A DNA stretch of 64,000 nt from Serpentinimonas maccroryi (GTDB lineage Bacteria > Pseudomonadota > Gammaproteobacteria > Burkholderiales > Burkholderiaceae_C): assembly GCF_000828915.1 (NCBI RefSeq), contig NZ_AP014569.1, positions 2,418,001-2,482,000 of the forward strand, given 5' to 3'. Shown piece by piece: positions 8,386 to 16,502 of this stretch (its first letter is position 1; every line of letters begins with the position of its first letter). Under the pieces are notes generated by a model. The model worked only from the letters and a program-made list of their open reading frames with translations. It did no database searches and was not told the origin of the DNA. Position numbers and translations under genes: made by a program.

Positions 8386-8413
8386 CTAGACTCTAGCGCA
8401 AGACACCGATTCC
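8386..8413 (-). promoter_or_regulatory. Candidate ECF-sigma promoter of the S8 protease, overlapping an inverted repeat
   Basis: On the minus strand GGAATCG (8413-8407) is separated by 15 nt from GTCTAG (8391-8386), the spacing of the other two candidate sites. The -10 overlaps a 6-bp inverted repeat with a 1-nt centre (GCTAGA/TCTAGC, 8385-8397). Transcription would begin at or beside the ATG at 8379, so the message would be leaderless or the ATG at 8370 would be used. The -10 differs from the other two sites, so support is weaker. Confidence 0.4.
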
Positions 8414-8476
8414 GCCTAGCCTGCCGGTGCGGCCAGCCGCTGCAGTCATCGGGGGTAAAAATTTGTAACCCGGTTG

Positions 8477-8504
8477 GGAATAAATCCTGGCTGGCCGCGT
8501 TGTC
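8477..8504 (+). promoter_or_regulatory. Candidate autoregulatory promoter of the ECF sigma gene
   Basis: GGAATAA at 8477-8483, 15 nt, then GTTGTC at 8499-8504, 18 nt before the ATG at 8523. The predicted leader is only about 12 nt and has no clear Shine-Dalgarno. The pattern agrees with the minus-strand site at 6817-6844. Autoregulation is usual for ECF sigma factors but is inferred here. Confidence 0.5.
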
Positions 8505-8522
8505 ACTTGCAACAGACTTTCT

Positions 8523-9023
8523 ATGGCGTCCTCTGATCCACGTGCCGAGCTCATTAGCCTGCTGCCGCGCTTGCGCCGCTTCGCCTATGGGCTGACCGGC
8601 GACGGGCACCAGGCCGACGATCTGGTGCAGGCCGGCTGCCTGAAAGCGATCGAGCGCTGGAGCCAGTACCAGGGCGGCACCAGTCTGGCCAGTTGGCTGT
8701 TTCGCATTCTGCAAACCACTTGGCTCGACGAGTACCGCACGCGCCAGCGCCAGCAGACCGATTCGTGGGACGAGGGTTTTGAGGAGTTGATGGGTGACGA
8801 TGGCACCTCGCTGCTAGAGGCGCGCAGCGAGGCCCGCGCCGTGCGCCGGCTGGTGGCCGAACTGCCCGAGGATCAGCGCGCGGTGCTGATGCTGGTGGCG
8901 GTCGAGGGCTTGTCGTACAAAGAGGCGGCCGAGGTGTTGGAGCTGCCCTTGGGCACGGTGATGAGCCGCTTGGCGCGGGCCAGGGCCCGTCTGGCCGAGG
9001 GTTTGGGCGCTAAAGGGCGCTAA
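8523..9023 (+). CDS. ECF-family RNA polymerase sigma factor
   Basis: 166 residues. Region 2 is at about residues 10-75 (LLPRLRRFAYGLTGDGHQADDLVQ; ASWLFRILQTTWLDEYR) and region 4 at about 105-160 (LPEDQRAVLMLVAVEGLSYKEAAEVL; GTVMSRLARARARLAEGL), with the usual sigma-4 helix-turn-helix. Region 3 is missing, as expected for the ECF class. It is followed 44 nt later by an anti-sigma gene and faces an S8 protease gene. A candidate self-promoter lies at 8477-8504. Its stop codon lies within a three-copy 10-nt tandem repeat. The signal it responds to is not evident from sequence. Confidence 0.95.
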   Translation: MASSDPRAELISLLPRLRRFAYGLTGDGHQADDLVQAGCLKAIERWSQYQGGTSLASWLFRILQTTWLDEYRTRQRQQTDSWDEGFEELMGDDGTSLLEARSEARAVRRLVAELPEDQRAVLMLVAVEGLSYKEAAEVLELPLGTVMSRLARARARLAEGLGAKGR

Positions 9024-9034
9024 AGGGCGCTAAA
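9005..9034 (+). repeat. Three tandem copies of GGGCGCTAAA across the sigma-factor stop codon
   Basis: Copies at 9005-9014, 9015-9024 and 9025-9034, followed by degenerate AAAGCGC and GGCGTTA. The TAA stop at 9021-9023 lies in the second copy. Because the unit is 10 nt, gain or loss of one copy would shift the final reading frame and alter the last residues, as well as the distance to the anti-sigma start at 9068. Confidence 0.9.
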
Positions 9035-9067
9035 AAGCGCAAAAAGGCGTTAGAAGGACGGAGAAAG

Positions 9068-10051
9068 ATGACGATCGACACCATGACGCTGCTGGCCTAT
9101 CTGGACGGTCAGCTCGAACAAGAGGCCGACTACGAGCGCGTCGAGCAGGCGCTGCAGCAGGATGCGGGCTTGCGCGAGCGCCTGCAAGCGCTGGTGCAGC
9201 AGAGCGCCACCATCCGCTCGGCCTTTCGCGCCAAGCTCGAAGAGCCGGTGCCGCCGCAGTTGGTGGCGGCGATCCTGAACGCGCCTTGGCCGCAAGTGCA
9301 AGCGGTGGGGCAGCGTTCCAAGCCGCAGTTGGCCGTGGATGCGGCTGCACAGCCCGCCGTTGACCCGGCGCCGCCCAGCCCGTGGCGGCGTCTGTGGCGG
9401 CACTGGGTGGGCGCGCTGCTGGGCGGGCCAAGCGGCAGCGGCAACCAAGGGGGTGCGCGATCCGGTGCCGGGGGTGCGGCAGCAGGAGGTGGCGCCAGTG
9501 CCGGCGCTGGCCGGGGCGCGGGTTTGGTGGCTTGGGCGCCGGGCCGGCTCTTGCAGGGCGTGGCGCTGGCCTCGCTGGTCTGGGTGGTGCTGCTGCTGTG
9601 GGTCTGGCCGCAGGCTGTGCCCACGGCCCCGCGCCCGCACTGGGCCCAGAGCGGCGCGCCAGTGCACGATGAGCGCGTGCTGACGGCGCTGCAGGCGGTG
9701 GCCAGCGCGCAGGTGGTGCGCATCGGCGCCGACACGCTCGAGGTGCTGGGCAGCTTCGAGCGCGCCCCGGGGCAGCATTGCCGCGAAGTGCAGGAGCTTC
9801 GCCAAAGCGCTGGCGCACAGACGCAGACGCAAACGCTGGCGGTGCTGTGCCAGACCCCGGACAGCGGTTGGGCGGTGGCATTTGCCGCCAGCGAAACCGT
9901 GCCTGTGGGTGCGTTCGAGACCGCCAGCGGGGCCCAGCAAGCGGCTTTGCAGGCGTTTTACGAGGGCTTGGGCACGGTGCAGTTTTTGTCGGCTGACGAA
10001 GAAAACGCGCGCCTGACGGCGGGCTGGCAGGGGCCGGCGCCGCGCCCCTGA
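9068..10051 (+). CDS. Membrane-bound anti-sigma factor
   Basis: 327 residues. The N-terminal segment (MTLLAYLDGQLEQEADYERVEQALQQ) resembles the cytoplasmic sigma-binding helices of anti-sigma factors, though no HxxxCxxC zinc motif is visible. A Gly/Ala-rich low-complexity stretch (residues about 125-160) precedes one transmembrane helix at about 165-183 (ASLVWVVLLLWVWP). The remaining 145 residues would be periplasmic, with two Cys (QHCREVQEL and AVLCQTPD) that could form a disulfide. Position directly after an ECF sigma gene is the main support. GAAGGACGGAG supplies a ribosome binding site before the ATG. Confidence 0.85.
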   Translation: MTIDTMTLLAYLDGQLEQEADYERVEQALQQDAGLRERLQALVQQSATIRSAFRAKLEEPVPPQLVAAILNAPWPQVQAVGQRSKPQLAVDAAAQPAVDPAPPSPWRRLWRHWVGALLGGPSGSGNQGGARSGAGGAAAGGGASAGAGRGAGLVAWAPGRLLQGVALASLVWVVLLLWVWPQAVPTAPRPHWAQSGAPVHDERVLTALQAVASAQVVRIGADTLEVLGSFERAPGQHCREVQELRQSAGAQTQTQTLAVLCQTPDSGWAVAFAASETVPVGAFETASGAQQAALQAFYEGLGTVQFLSADEENARLTAGWQGPAPRP

Positions 10052-10114
10052 GCCGGTGGCGCGAAACCGCCGCCGCGCTGCGCCAACCCGACTTCGCGCC
10101 AACCCGCCTCCGCG

Positions 10115-11164
10115 TTAACCCGACGCCGCCGCGCGTTGCAGCCGGTCGCGCACGCCGTCCCAGGCTGGGTCGTCCGGCGGGGTTTCGACCCAGATCAGCC
10201 GCGTGCCAGGGCGGTCGAGCGCGCGCAGCACCGCAAACAGCTCGTGCGCGCAGGCGCTGGCCTGCTGCGGCATGCGCTCTTGCAGCACGTGGGCGCTGGC
10301 ACAGCGCAGCGGGCTGCGGCTGTAAATCGCCAGGTGGCGTGCGTCGGGGCCGAGCAGGTCGAGCGCGGTCTGCAGCTCGGGCGCGGGCAGCAGGCGCAAC
10401 CGGGCCCGCGGCGCGTAGTGCGCGCTCAAGGTGCCCGAGGCGCGTGGGGCTGCGGCATCGCGCGCGGCCAGTGGCTGGCCGGCAGCGGCTTCGAGGGTGC
10501 TCAAGGGCAGCACGCCGGGGCGCAGTAGCACCGGCTGGCTGCGGCTGCAGTCGATGATGGTCGATTCGATCCCCACCTGGCAGGGGCCGGCATCCAAAAT
10601 CAGCAGATCGTCGTCGCTAAGCAGGCCGGCAAACTCGGCCGCCACATGCTCGGCGCGGGTCGGGCTCAAACGCCCAAAGCGGTTCGCGCTCGGGGCCGCC
10701 AAGCCCCGGATGCCCACTTGCAGGGCGGCTTGCAACACCGCTTGCGCCACCGGGTGCGCCGGGCAGCGCAGTCCGATGCTGCCTTGGCCACCGGCGGCGG
10801 CGCTGGCCACACCAGGGCGGCGCGGTAGGATCAGCGTCAGCGGCCCGGGCCAGCAAGCGGCCATCAGGCGCAGGGCAAAGTCAGGGCAGGCGCGGGTGTA
10901 ATGCGCCAGCGCCGGCTGCCAGTGCGCGGGCTGGCTGCCGCCCACATGCACGATCAAGGGATGGTCGGCCGGCCGGCCCTTGGCGGCATAGATGCGCGCC
11001 ACCGCCTCGGGCGCATCGGCATCGGTCGCCAAGCCATAGACGGTCTCGGTGGGCAGGGCGAGCAGGCGGCCGGCCTGCAACTGGGCGCAGGCGCGCTGCA
11101 GCACGGGCTCTGGCGCGCCAGCCGTTGCGCCGGCAAGGGCGCGCGCGTCCAGCGTCAGGGCCAC
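10115..11164 (-). CDS. tsaC: L-threonylcarbamoyladenylate synthase (TsaC/Sua5 long form)
   Basis: 349 residues from GTG 11164, which overlaps the purK stop by 10 nt. The YrdC/SUA5 domain is at residues about 20-210 (LLALPTETVYGLATDADAPEA, IYAAKGRPADHPLIVHVG, GLAAPSANRFGRLSPT), and the C-terminal Sua5 domain fills about 225-349 after SGTLSAHYAPRA. The enzyme makes threonylcarbamoyl-AMP from Thr, bicarbonate and ATP for t6A37 of ANN-decoding tRNAs; TsaB, another member of the pathway, is encoded at 42663-43685. It is the last gene of a purE-purK-tsaC operon, an arrangement common in Burkholderiales. The two-domain length marks it as Sua5-type rather than the short E. coli TsaC. Confidence 0.95.
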   Translation of the reverse strand: MALTLDARALAGATAGAPEPVLQRACAQLQAGRLLALPTETVYGLATDADAPEAVARIYAAKGRPADHPLIVHVGGSQPAHWQPALAHYTRACPDFALRLMAACWPGPLTLILPRRPGVASAAAGGQGSIGLRCPAHPVAQAVLQAALQVGIRGLAAPSANRFGRLSPTRAEHVAAEFAGLLSDDDLLILDAGPCQVGIESTIIDCSRSQPVLLRPGVLPLSTLEAAAGQPLAARDAAAPRASGTLSAHYAPRARLRLLPAPELQTALDLLGPDARHLAIYSRSPLRCASAHVLQERMPQQASACAHELFAVLRALDRPGTRLIWVETPPDDPAWDGVRDRLQRAAASG

Positions 11165-12513
11165 GGCGCGAGGCCCAGAATGGCTGCTGCGGCCAACGCC
11201 GTTGCGCGCACCTGCTGCGCGCTGCTGCCGGTGAGCGTGAGGTGCCCCATCTTGCGGCCGGGGCGCGCCTCGAGCTTGCCGTACAGGTGCAGGTGCGCAC
11301 CGGGCAAAGCCAGCACGGCGGCCCAGTCCGGGCTGCGCGCTTGGCCTTGGGCGTCAAACCACAGTTCGCCCAGCAGGTTGAGCATGAGCGCCGGGCTGTG
11401 CTGGCGCGGCGCCACCAGCGGCAGGCCGGCCAGGGTGCGCACCTGCAGCTCGAATTGCGACACGTCGCAGGCGTCGAGCGTGTAGTGGCCGCTGTTGTGC
11501 GGGCGCGGGGCCATCTCGTTGAGCACCAGCGCGCCCTCGGCGCTGCCGTCGTCGATGACAAAAAATTCAACGCACAGCACGCCCACGTAGCCCAGCTGCG
11601 CGGCGATCAGGGCGCTGGCCGACACGGCGCGCGCGGCCAGCCCGGCGGGCAGGCTGCCGGGGCAGGCCTCGGTGAGCGCCAAAATGCCGTTGCGGTGCAG
11701 GTTGCGCTGCGGCGGGTAGTGCACCACCTGGCCGTCGCGGCCGCGCGCCACCAGCACCGACAGCTCGGCTTTGAGCGGCAGCAGGCGCTCGAGCACGCAC
11801 GGCACGCCGCCCAGGCGCTGCCATGCGGCCCGCAGCTCGGCGCCGGTGTGCACGCGCTGCTGGCCTTTGCCATCGTAGCCCAGGCGCGCGGTTTTGAGGA
11901 TGCCGGGCAGCAGCGCCGTGGGGGCGGCCTGCAGCTGGGCCTCGGTCTCGATGACCGCGTAAGGCGCCGGGCCTACGCCGGCTTGCTGGGCGCAGGCGCT
12001 GAAATGGGCTTTTTCGGCAATGCGGTCTTGTGCCAGCGCCACTGCGGCGGCGGATGGCGCCACCGCGCGCCGCTGCGCCAGCCAGCGCAGGGCCTCGGCC
12101 GGCACGTTCTCGAACTCGGTGGTGATGGCGTCGCAGCGCTGCGCCAGCTGCTCGAGGCCCAGCAGGTCGGCGTAATCGGCTTGGATGTGCTGCGGGCAGG
12201 CTTGGGCGGCCGGGCTGTGGTCTTCGGGCTCCAGCACCGCGCAGGCGTAGCCCAGCTTTTGGGCCGCCTGCACGAACATGCGCCCGAGCTGGCCCCCGCC
12301 CAGCACGCCCAAGGTGCAGGGCTGGCCGCTGGGGCTTAGGCTGCCGGGAAGCAGCTGCGGTGGCAATGGTTGGGGCGGCTGGAGTGCGGGCTGGAGCAGG
12401 GGCTGGGCGCAGCCGCGCTCTGCGCTGCCCACGCCAACGGCGGCAGGTGCGCTGGCCGGGCTGGCCGGGCTGGCCGGGCTGTTCGCGCTGTTCAAGCTGG
12501 CCGGGTTGTTCAT
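11155..12513 (-). CDS. purK: N5-carboxyaminoimidazole ribonucleotide synthase
   Basis: 452 residues; the ATG at 12513 overlaps the purE stop (ATGA). The ATP-grasp enzyme begins around residue 66 ([22 protein letters not shown]) and contains [29 protein letters not shown]-type Mg-binding residues ([11 protein letters not shown]) and [20 protein letters not shown]. It converts AIR, ATP and bicarbonate to N5-CAIR, passed to PurE. The first 65 residues are an unusual Ala/Pro/Ser/Gln-rich extension that includes three 9-nt repeats at 12451-12480. Typical PurK is 355-400 residues, so either this extension is real or translation begins later. Confidence 0.95.
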   Translation of the reverse strand: MNNPASLNSANSPASPASPASAPAAVGVGSAERGCAQPLLQPALQPPQPLPPQLLPGSLSPSGQPCTLGVLGGGQLGRMFVQAAQKLGYACAVLEPEDHSPAAQACPQHIQADYADLLGLEQLAQRCDAITTEFENVPAEALRWLAQRRAVAPSAAAVALAQDRIAEKAHFSACAQQAGVGPAPYAVIETEAQLQAAPTALLPGILKTARLGYDGKGQQRVHTGAELRAAWQRLGGVPCVLERLLPLKAELSVLVARGRDGQVVHYPPQRNLHRNGILALTEACPGSLPAGLAARAVSASALIAAQLGYVGVLCVEFFVIDDGSAEGALVLNEMAPRPHNSGHYTLDACDVSQFELQVRTLAGLPLVAPRQHSPALMLNLLGELWFDAQGQARSPDWAAVLALPGAHLHLYGKLEARPGRKMGHLTLTGSSAQQVRATALAAAAILGLAPWP

Positions 12514-13013
12514 GGGCTGGACTGCGGCGGCAGCGTCATGGCGCGCGCGGCCTCGGTCTGCGCGGCGCGGAAGGCTTGCAGGCGCTGCAGCAGCGCCGGG
12601 TCGTGCAGGGCCAGCATGGCGACGGCAAACAGCGCCGCGTTGGCGGCCCCGGCGGCGCCGATGGCAAAGGTGGCCACCGGAATGCCTTTGGGCATCTGCA
12701 CGATGCTGTGCAGCGAATCCACGCCCCCCAGCGCCTTGCCCGCCACCGGCACGCCGAGCACCGGCAGCGTGGTTTTGGCTGCCAACATGCCCGGCAGGTG
12801 CGCCGCGCCACCGGCGCCGGCGATGATCGCCTGCAGCCCGCGCCCGGCCGCGCTTTCGGCGTAGGCAAACATGTCGTCGGGCATGCGGTGCGCCGACAGC
12901 ACGCGCGCCTCGTGCGCCACGCCCAGCTGCTGCAAAATCTCGACGGCGTGGCGCATCGTCTCCCAGTCGGAACTGGAGCCCATGACCACGCCGATCTGCA
13001 CGGTTGCGTTCAT
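12510..13013 (-). CDS. purE: N5-carboxyaminoimidazole ribonucleotide mutase
   Basis: 167 residues from ATG 13013; the frame stays open to 13241, but the family begins at this Met ([20 protein letters not shown]). Further signatures are [33 protein letters not shown] and [21 protein letters not shown]. It converts N5-CAIR to CAIR in de novo purine synthesis, as an octamer. First gene of the purE-purK-tsaC operon; each junction overlaps by a few bases. The 233 bp upstream, shared with the divergent thioredoxin gene, would hold the promoter; no PurR-like box was identified. Confidence 0.97.
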   Translation of the reverse strand: MNATVQIGVVMGSSSDWETMRHAVEILQQLGVAHEARVLSAHRMPDDMFAYAESAAGRGLQAIIAGAGGAAHLPGMLAAKTTLPVLGVPVAGKALGGVDSLHSIVQMPKGIPVATFAIGAAGAANAALFAVAMLALHDPALLQRLQAFRAAQTEAARAMTLPPQSSP

Positions 13014-13246
13014 AAAATAGTCGATCGAAGCTGCGGGCTTCAACCGAGATTGTCCATTGGACGCACCAGCGGTGCGGCGTTGAAAGGGGCCGGCGCAGCC
13101 CGCTGAAGGGCGCATCCGGTGCAAGCGCTTGATTTTAAGGCGTGGCCGTGCCGCCACCGCTTTGGGCGACAATGTCAGCTGCCGGGCTTTGCCGTGCCCC
13201 CTTTCTTTTTCCAACCCCTTTGTCCCGCGGTACACCGCCACCAGCC

Positions 13247-14188
13247 ATGATCGACGTCACCCTTGCCAATTTCGAGTCCGAAGTCATCGCCGCATCTGCG
13301 CAGGTGCCGGTGCTGGTGGATTTTTGGGCCCCTTGGTGTGGGCCCTGCCGCACCCTCGGCCCGCTGCTGGAAAAGCTCGAGGCCGCCTACCAAGGCCGCT
13401 TCAAACTGGTGAAAATCGACTCCGACCAACAGCAGCAACTGGCGGCGGCCTTTGGCATCCGCAGCATCCCCACCTGCGTGCTGCTGATCGACGGCCAGCC
13501 GGTCGATGGCTTCACCGGGGCGCTGCCCGAGAGCCAGCTGCGCGCCTTCCTCGACAAGCACCTGCCCGAACTCGACAGCGCGCCGCCAGACGAAGCACCC
13601 GAGCCCACCGACCTGAACGCCGAAGAACAGCTGGCGCGGCTGCTGCAACGCCTGCAACAGGAGCCGGGCAACCACGATCTGCGCTTCGATTGCGTGCGCC
13701 ACCTGATCGCCCATGGGCAGTTTGAGCAAGCTGAGCTGGCGCTGGCCCCTGCGCTGGCGCAGATTCCGCTGCAACTGCGCTTCGAGGCGTTGTCGCATTG
13801 GCTCAATGCGCTGCTGTTTTGCAGCACCGACGAGCGCGGCCAGTGGCCGCTGGAGCGCTTCGACGAACTGATCGCGCACGACAAGCGCGATTTCGAAACC
13901 CGCATGGCCAAGAGCCGGCTGCTGATCGCCTTGGGCGAATGGCCGGCGGCGCTCGACGAGCTGCTCGAGATCATCCAGCGCGACCGCCGCTGGGCCAACG
14001 AGCTGGCGCGCAAGACCTACATCGGGCTGCTGGAGCTGATGACGCCACCCGCACCCAAACCCGACCCGGCGCAAGCGGGCAAGAGCGCCGGCGGCATCGA
14101 GCTCTCCGGCAAGGCGCTGCAAGCCACCGACCCGCAAAGCGAGCTGGTGGCGCGCTACCGCCGCCGCCTGAGCATGGCGCTCAACTAA
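13247..14188 (+). CDS. CnoX/YbbN-type thioredoxin co-chaperone
   Basis: 313 residues from ATG 13247; an upstream in-frame ATG-containing extension to 13142 lacks family similarity. The thioredoxin domain spans residues about 1-110 with [21 protein letters not shown], an intact WCGPC active site, and [14 protein letters not shown] with the cis-Pro. The remaining 200 residues form TPR-like helices ([47 protein letters not shown]), the YbbN/CnoX layout. CnoX proteins are holdases that protect clients under oxidising stress and hand them to GroEL or DnaK. E. coli CnoX has a SxxC site; the retained CxxC suggests this one may still be redox-active. Its stop abuts the antisense antitoxin stop. Confidence 0.92.
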   Translation: MIDVTLANFESEVIAASAQVPVLVDFWAPWCGPCRTLGPLLEKLEAAYQGRFKLVKIDSDQQQQLAAAFGIRSIPTCVLLIDGQPVDGFTGALPESQLRAFLDKHLPELDSAPPDEAPEPTDLNAEEQLARLLQRLQQEPGNHDLRFDCVRHLIAHGQFEQAELALAPALAQIPLQLRFEALSHWLNALLFCSTDERGQWPLERFDELIAHDKRDFETRMAKSRLLIALGEWPAALDELLEIIQRDRRWANELARKTYIGLLELMTPPAPKPDPAQAGKSAGGIELSGKALQATDPQSELVARYRRRLSMALN

Positions 14189-14470
14189 TCAAGCCGCTTC
14201 GTGCACCCGCAGCTCGACCTGCAGCCCGGCCGCTGTGGCCATGTTCACCAGCGCATCGAGTCCGAACAAGCCGATCTTGCCGCGCATCAAGTCTGAGATG
14301 CGCGGTTGCGTCACGCCAAAAAGCTTGGCGGCTTGCGCTTGGCTCATCTGGCTGCGGCTGAGGTGGTTCTGCAGCGCCATCATCAGGACCGAGCGCAGTT
14401 TCATGTTTTCCGCTTCTTCCGGGGTGTCCTCGATGGCTTCCCAGACGCTGGCAAAGCGTTGTTTGCTCAT
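14189..14470 (-). CDS. XRE-family antitoxin (HigA-like)
   Basis: 93 residues from ATG 14470, which overlaps the toxin stop (ATGA). A Cro/XRE helix-turn-helix occupies residues about 40-80: SQMSQAQAAKLFGVTQPRIS then DLMRGKIGLFGLDALVNMA, typical of the HTH class paired with Gp49-like toxins. It should neutralise the co-encoded toxin and, with it, repress the shared promoter; a 24-bp palindrome at 14811-14834 is the likely operator. Toxin-first gene order is characteristic of HigBA systems. The stop of this gene directly abuts the stop of the convergent thioredoxin gene. Confidence 0.9.
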   Translation of the reverse strand: MSKQRFASVWEAIEDTPEEAENMKLRSVLMMALQNHLSRSQMSQAQAAKLFGVTQPRISDLMRGKIGLFGLDALVNMATAAGLQVELRVHEAA

Positions 14471-14805
14471 GGTTCCAGTTCCTTCAACAAGTCGCGGTAG
14501 CGTTTCGCAGCCAAGTCCAGATCGGTCTTGCGGGTCTGCTCTGTTTTCTTCTGAAAGCAGTGCAGCACATAGACGGCATCGGCAAACTTGGCCACGTAAA
14601 CCACCCGAAACGCCCCGGACGCATCCCAAATCCGAATCTCCTGCACACCTTGGCCCACGGTGGACATGGGCTTGCAGTCATCCGGATTCAGTCCGTTTTG
14701 CACCCGATCGAGCTGATGACCCGCCTCGCGCCGCGCCGAGAGCGGAAATGCGCGCAGGTCATCAAGGGAGCTGCCCCGGAATTCGATGGATTTGGTCACG
14801 GCCAC
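14467..14805 (-). CDS. RelE/HigB superfamily toxin (phage Gp49-like)
   Basis: 112 residues from GTG 14805; GTG 14799 is the alternative and no ATG is available near the N-terminus. The sequence shows the family pattern: KSIEFRGSSLDDLRAFP, ARREAGHQLDRVQNG, then GQGVQEIRIWDASGAFRVVYVA and VYVLHCFQKKTEQT with a Lys-rich end. These proteins are ribosome-dependent mRNA endonucleases or close relatives. It is first in the toxin-antitoxin operon, six bases downstream of a 24-bp perfect palindrome. Base composition around the pair is less GC-rich than the neighbours, consistent with acquisition. Open frames further upstream in this phase (to 15507) are antisense to the copper chaperone gene and not real. 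Confidence 0.9.
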   Translation of the reverse strand: MAVTKSIEFRGSSLDDLRAFPLSARREAGHQLDRVQNGLNPDDCKPMSTVGQGVQEIRIWDASGAFRVVYVAKFADAVYVLHCFQKKTEQTRKTDLDLAAKRYRDLLKELEP

Positions 14806-14810
14806 CGGCG

Positions 14811-14834
14811 AATCATACAAAATTTTGTATGATT
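14811..14834. promoter_or_regulatory. 24-bp perfect palindrome: probable toxin-antitoxin operator
   Basis: AATCATACAAAA followed immediately by its exact reverse complement. It is A+T-rich in a GC-rich region and ends six bases before the GTG start of the toxin gene on the minus strand. Perfect palindromes at this position are the usual binding sites of XRE antitoxins. The centre could also serve as part of a -10 region (TATGATT and TACAAAAT are both present). Binding is inferred. Confidence 0.75.
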
Positions 14835-14867
14835 TTGCAAGAAAAATAAAGCCGGGAGAAGCGAGCT

Positions 14868-15452
14868 TCAGGGCCGCTGCGGAGCGGCCGGAGCGGCCGG
14901 AGCATGCCCATGCCCGTGCCCGCCCGGTGCTGCATGCGCGCCGTGACCTTGGCCGTGGGCGCCGTGCGCACCTTGGCCATGCCCGCCATGCCCATGCGCG
15001 CCTGCAGCTGCTGCCCCGAGCGGCCGCACCGGCGCCTCGATGGTCTGGCTGAAGCGCTGGCGGTTGGCGTCTTCGAACACCAGCGTGATGGCCACGCGCT
15101 CGCCGGCGTTCAGAGGCTGGCGCAGCTGCATCAGCATCACGTGGTAGCCGCCGGGCCGCAGCTCGACCGCTTGCGCCGCCGGCAGATCGAGGCCGGCGAT
15201 GGCGCGCATGCGCATGACATCGTTGACCACGGTCATTTCGTGGATTTCGGTCAGGCCGGCTACGGGTGAGCTGGCCGCCACCAGCCGTGCATTCTGGCTG
15301 GCGCTCAGGCGCATGAAGGCTCCGGTGGCCTGCTGCTGCGCCACGGTGGCGCGCACCCACGGTTCGCTCACCGTCACCACCGGGGTTTGCGCCGCAGCCG
15401 GGCCGACCAAGGCAAACCCAGCCAGGGCCAAAGCAACAAAGAAAGCTCGCAT
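14868..15452 (-). CDS. Periplasmic copper chaperone PCu(A)C with His-rich tail
   Basis: 194 residues from ATG 15452, preceded by AAGGAG at 8 nt; an upstream ATG at 15473 lacks a good site. A signal peptide (MRAFFVALALAGFALVGPAAA) directs export. The PCuAC domain covers about 25-145: EPWVRATVAQQQATGAFM, EIHEMTVVNDVMRMRAI and GGYHVMLMQLRQPL, which together carry the H-M-x10-M-x21-H-x-M copper(I) motif. The family delivers copper to cytochrome oxidase or other cuproenzymes. The last 45 residues are Gly/His repeats with about a dozen His, absent from many PCuAC proteins, and could bind extra Cu(II)/Zn. It stands alone, with no SCO or TonB receptor gene beside it. Confidence 0.93.
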   Translation of the reverse strand: MRAFFVALALAGFALVGPAAAQTPVVTVSEPWVRATVAQQQATGAFMRLSASQNARLVAASSPVAGLTEIHEMTVVNDVMRMRAIAGLDLPAAQAVELRPGGYHVMLMQLRQPLNAGERVAITLVFEDANRQRFSQTIEAPVRPLGAAAAGAHGHGGHGQGAHGAHGQGHGAHAAPGGHGHGHAPAAPAAPQRP

Positions 15453-15533
15453 AGCGTACTCCTTGAATTTCAAAAATCTGAGCAGTCGTGAGCCGACGCC
15501 CCGGCATGGTGGTGCTACTTTAACTGCGCCGCC

Positions 15534-16436
15534 CTAGCCCAGCAGCCGCTGCAGCGCGTCGCGGTACTTGGCGGCGGTCTGCGCGATCACTTCAGGCGGC
15601 AGCGTGGGCGCGGGGGCGCTTTTGTTCCACGGCTGGCCGGCCACCGTCGCCGTCTCGAGCCAGTCGCGCAGATACTGCTTGTCAAAGCTCGGCGGGTTGG
15701 CGCCGGGGCGGTACTGCTCCAGCGGCCAGTAGCGCGAGCTGTCGGGGGTGAGTACCTCGTCCATCAGCACCAGTTGGCCCTGGGCGTCGAGCCCGAACTC
15801 AAACTTGGTGTCGGCGATGATGATGCCCTTGCCCAGCGCATGCGCCGCCGCCGCCCGGTACAGCCCGATCGACACGCGCCGAATCTGCTCGGCCAGCTCG
15901 GGGCCGATCATCTGCACCGTCTGCTCGAAGGTGATGTTCTCGTCGTGCTCGCCCTGCGCCGCCTTGGCCGCGGGGGTGTAAATGGGCTCGGGCAACTGCG
16001 CGGCGTTGACCAAGCCCGGCGGCAGGGCCACGCCGCAGACGCGGCCGCTGCTTTGGTATTCTTTCCAGCCGCTGCCGGCCAGATAGCCGCGCACCACCGC
16101 CTCCACGGGGATCGGGCGCAGGCGCTGCACCAGCATCGAGCGACCGCGCACCAAGGGCCGCTCGGCCGCGCTGACCACGCTTTCGGGGTCGTCGCCGGTG
16201 AGGTGGTTGGGGCACAGCCCCAGGCGGCTCAGGTGCTCGAACCAAAACAGGCTCAGGCGCGTGAGCAGTTCGCCCTTGCCGGGGATGGGCTGCTCCATCA
16301 CCACATCAAAGGCGCTGATGCGGTCCGAGGCCAGCATCAGGATGCGGTCGTCGCCCACGGCGTAGTTGTCGCGCACCTTGCCGCGCGCCAGCAGCGGCAG
16401 GGATTGGAGGGTGGAGGTGTGCAGGGTTTGCGTCAT
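15534..16436 (-). CDS. purC: Phosphoribosylaminoimidazole-succinocarboxamide synthase (SAICAR synthase)
   Basis: 300 residues from ATG 16436 ([10 protein letters not shown]); the family fold begins at [27 protein letters not shown]. Further signatures are [38 protein letters not shown] and [17 protein letters not shown]. It ligates Asp to CAIR using ATP in purine synthesis. Length suits the long betaproteobacterial/eukaryote-like form rather than the 237-residue E. coli enzyme. It is monocistronic here, about 2.5 kb from purE. An open extension upstream to 16493 has no family similarity. Confidence 0.97.
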   Translation of the reverse strand: MTQTLHTSTLQSLPLLARGKVRDNYAVGDDRILMLASDRISAFDVVMEQPIPGKGELLTRLSLFWFEHLSRLGLCPNHLTGDDPESVVSAAERPLVRGRSMLVQRLRPIPVEAVVRGYLAGSGWKEYQSSGRVCGVALPPGLVNAAQLPEPIYTPAAKAAQGEHDENITFEQTVQMIGPELAEQIRRVSIGLYRAAAAHALGKGIIIADTKFEFGLDAQGQLVLMDEVLTPDSSRYWPLEQYRPGANPPSFDKQYLRDWLETATVAGQPWNKSAPAPTLPPEVIAQTAAKYRDALQRLLG

Positions 16437-16502
16437 GGTTTGCGAGTGTAGCGCCAGCGCAGCAGGCGCTGCGGTGCCCAAATCAGGCCCCAAAACCCCA
16501 AA

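Noticed and set aside
14859-14889. Possible hairpin terminator at the end of the copper chaperone gene
   Set aside because: The 7-bp stem (14872-14878 with 14883-14889) lies inside the coding end and the pyrimidine-rich stretch comes too late for a classical terminator.
14806-15507. N-terminal extension of the HigB-like toxin to 346 residues
   Set aside because: It crosses the operator palindrome and the copper chaperone gene in the wrong phase.
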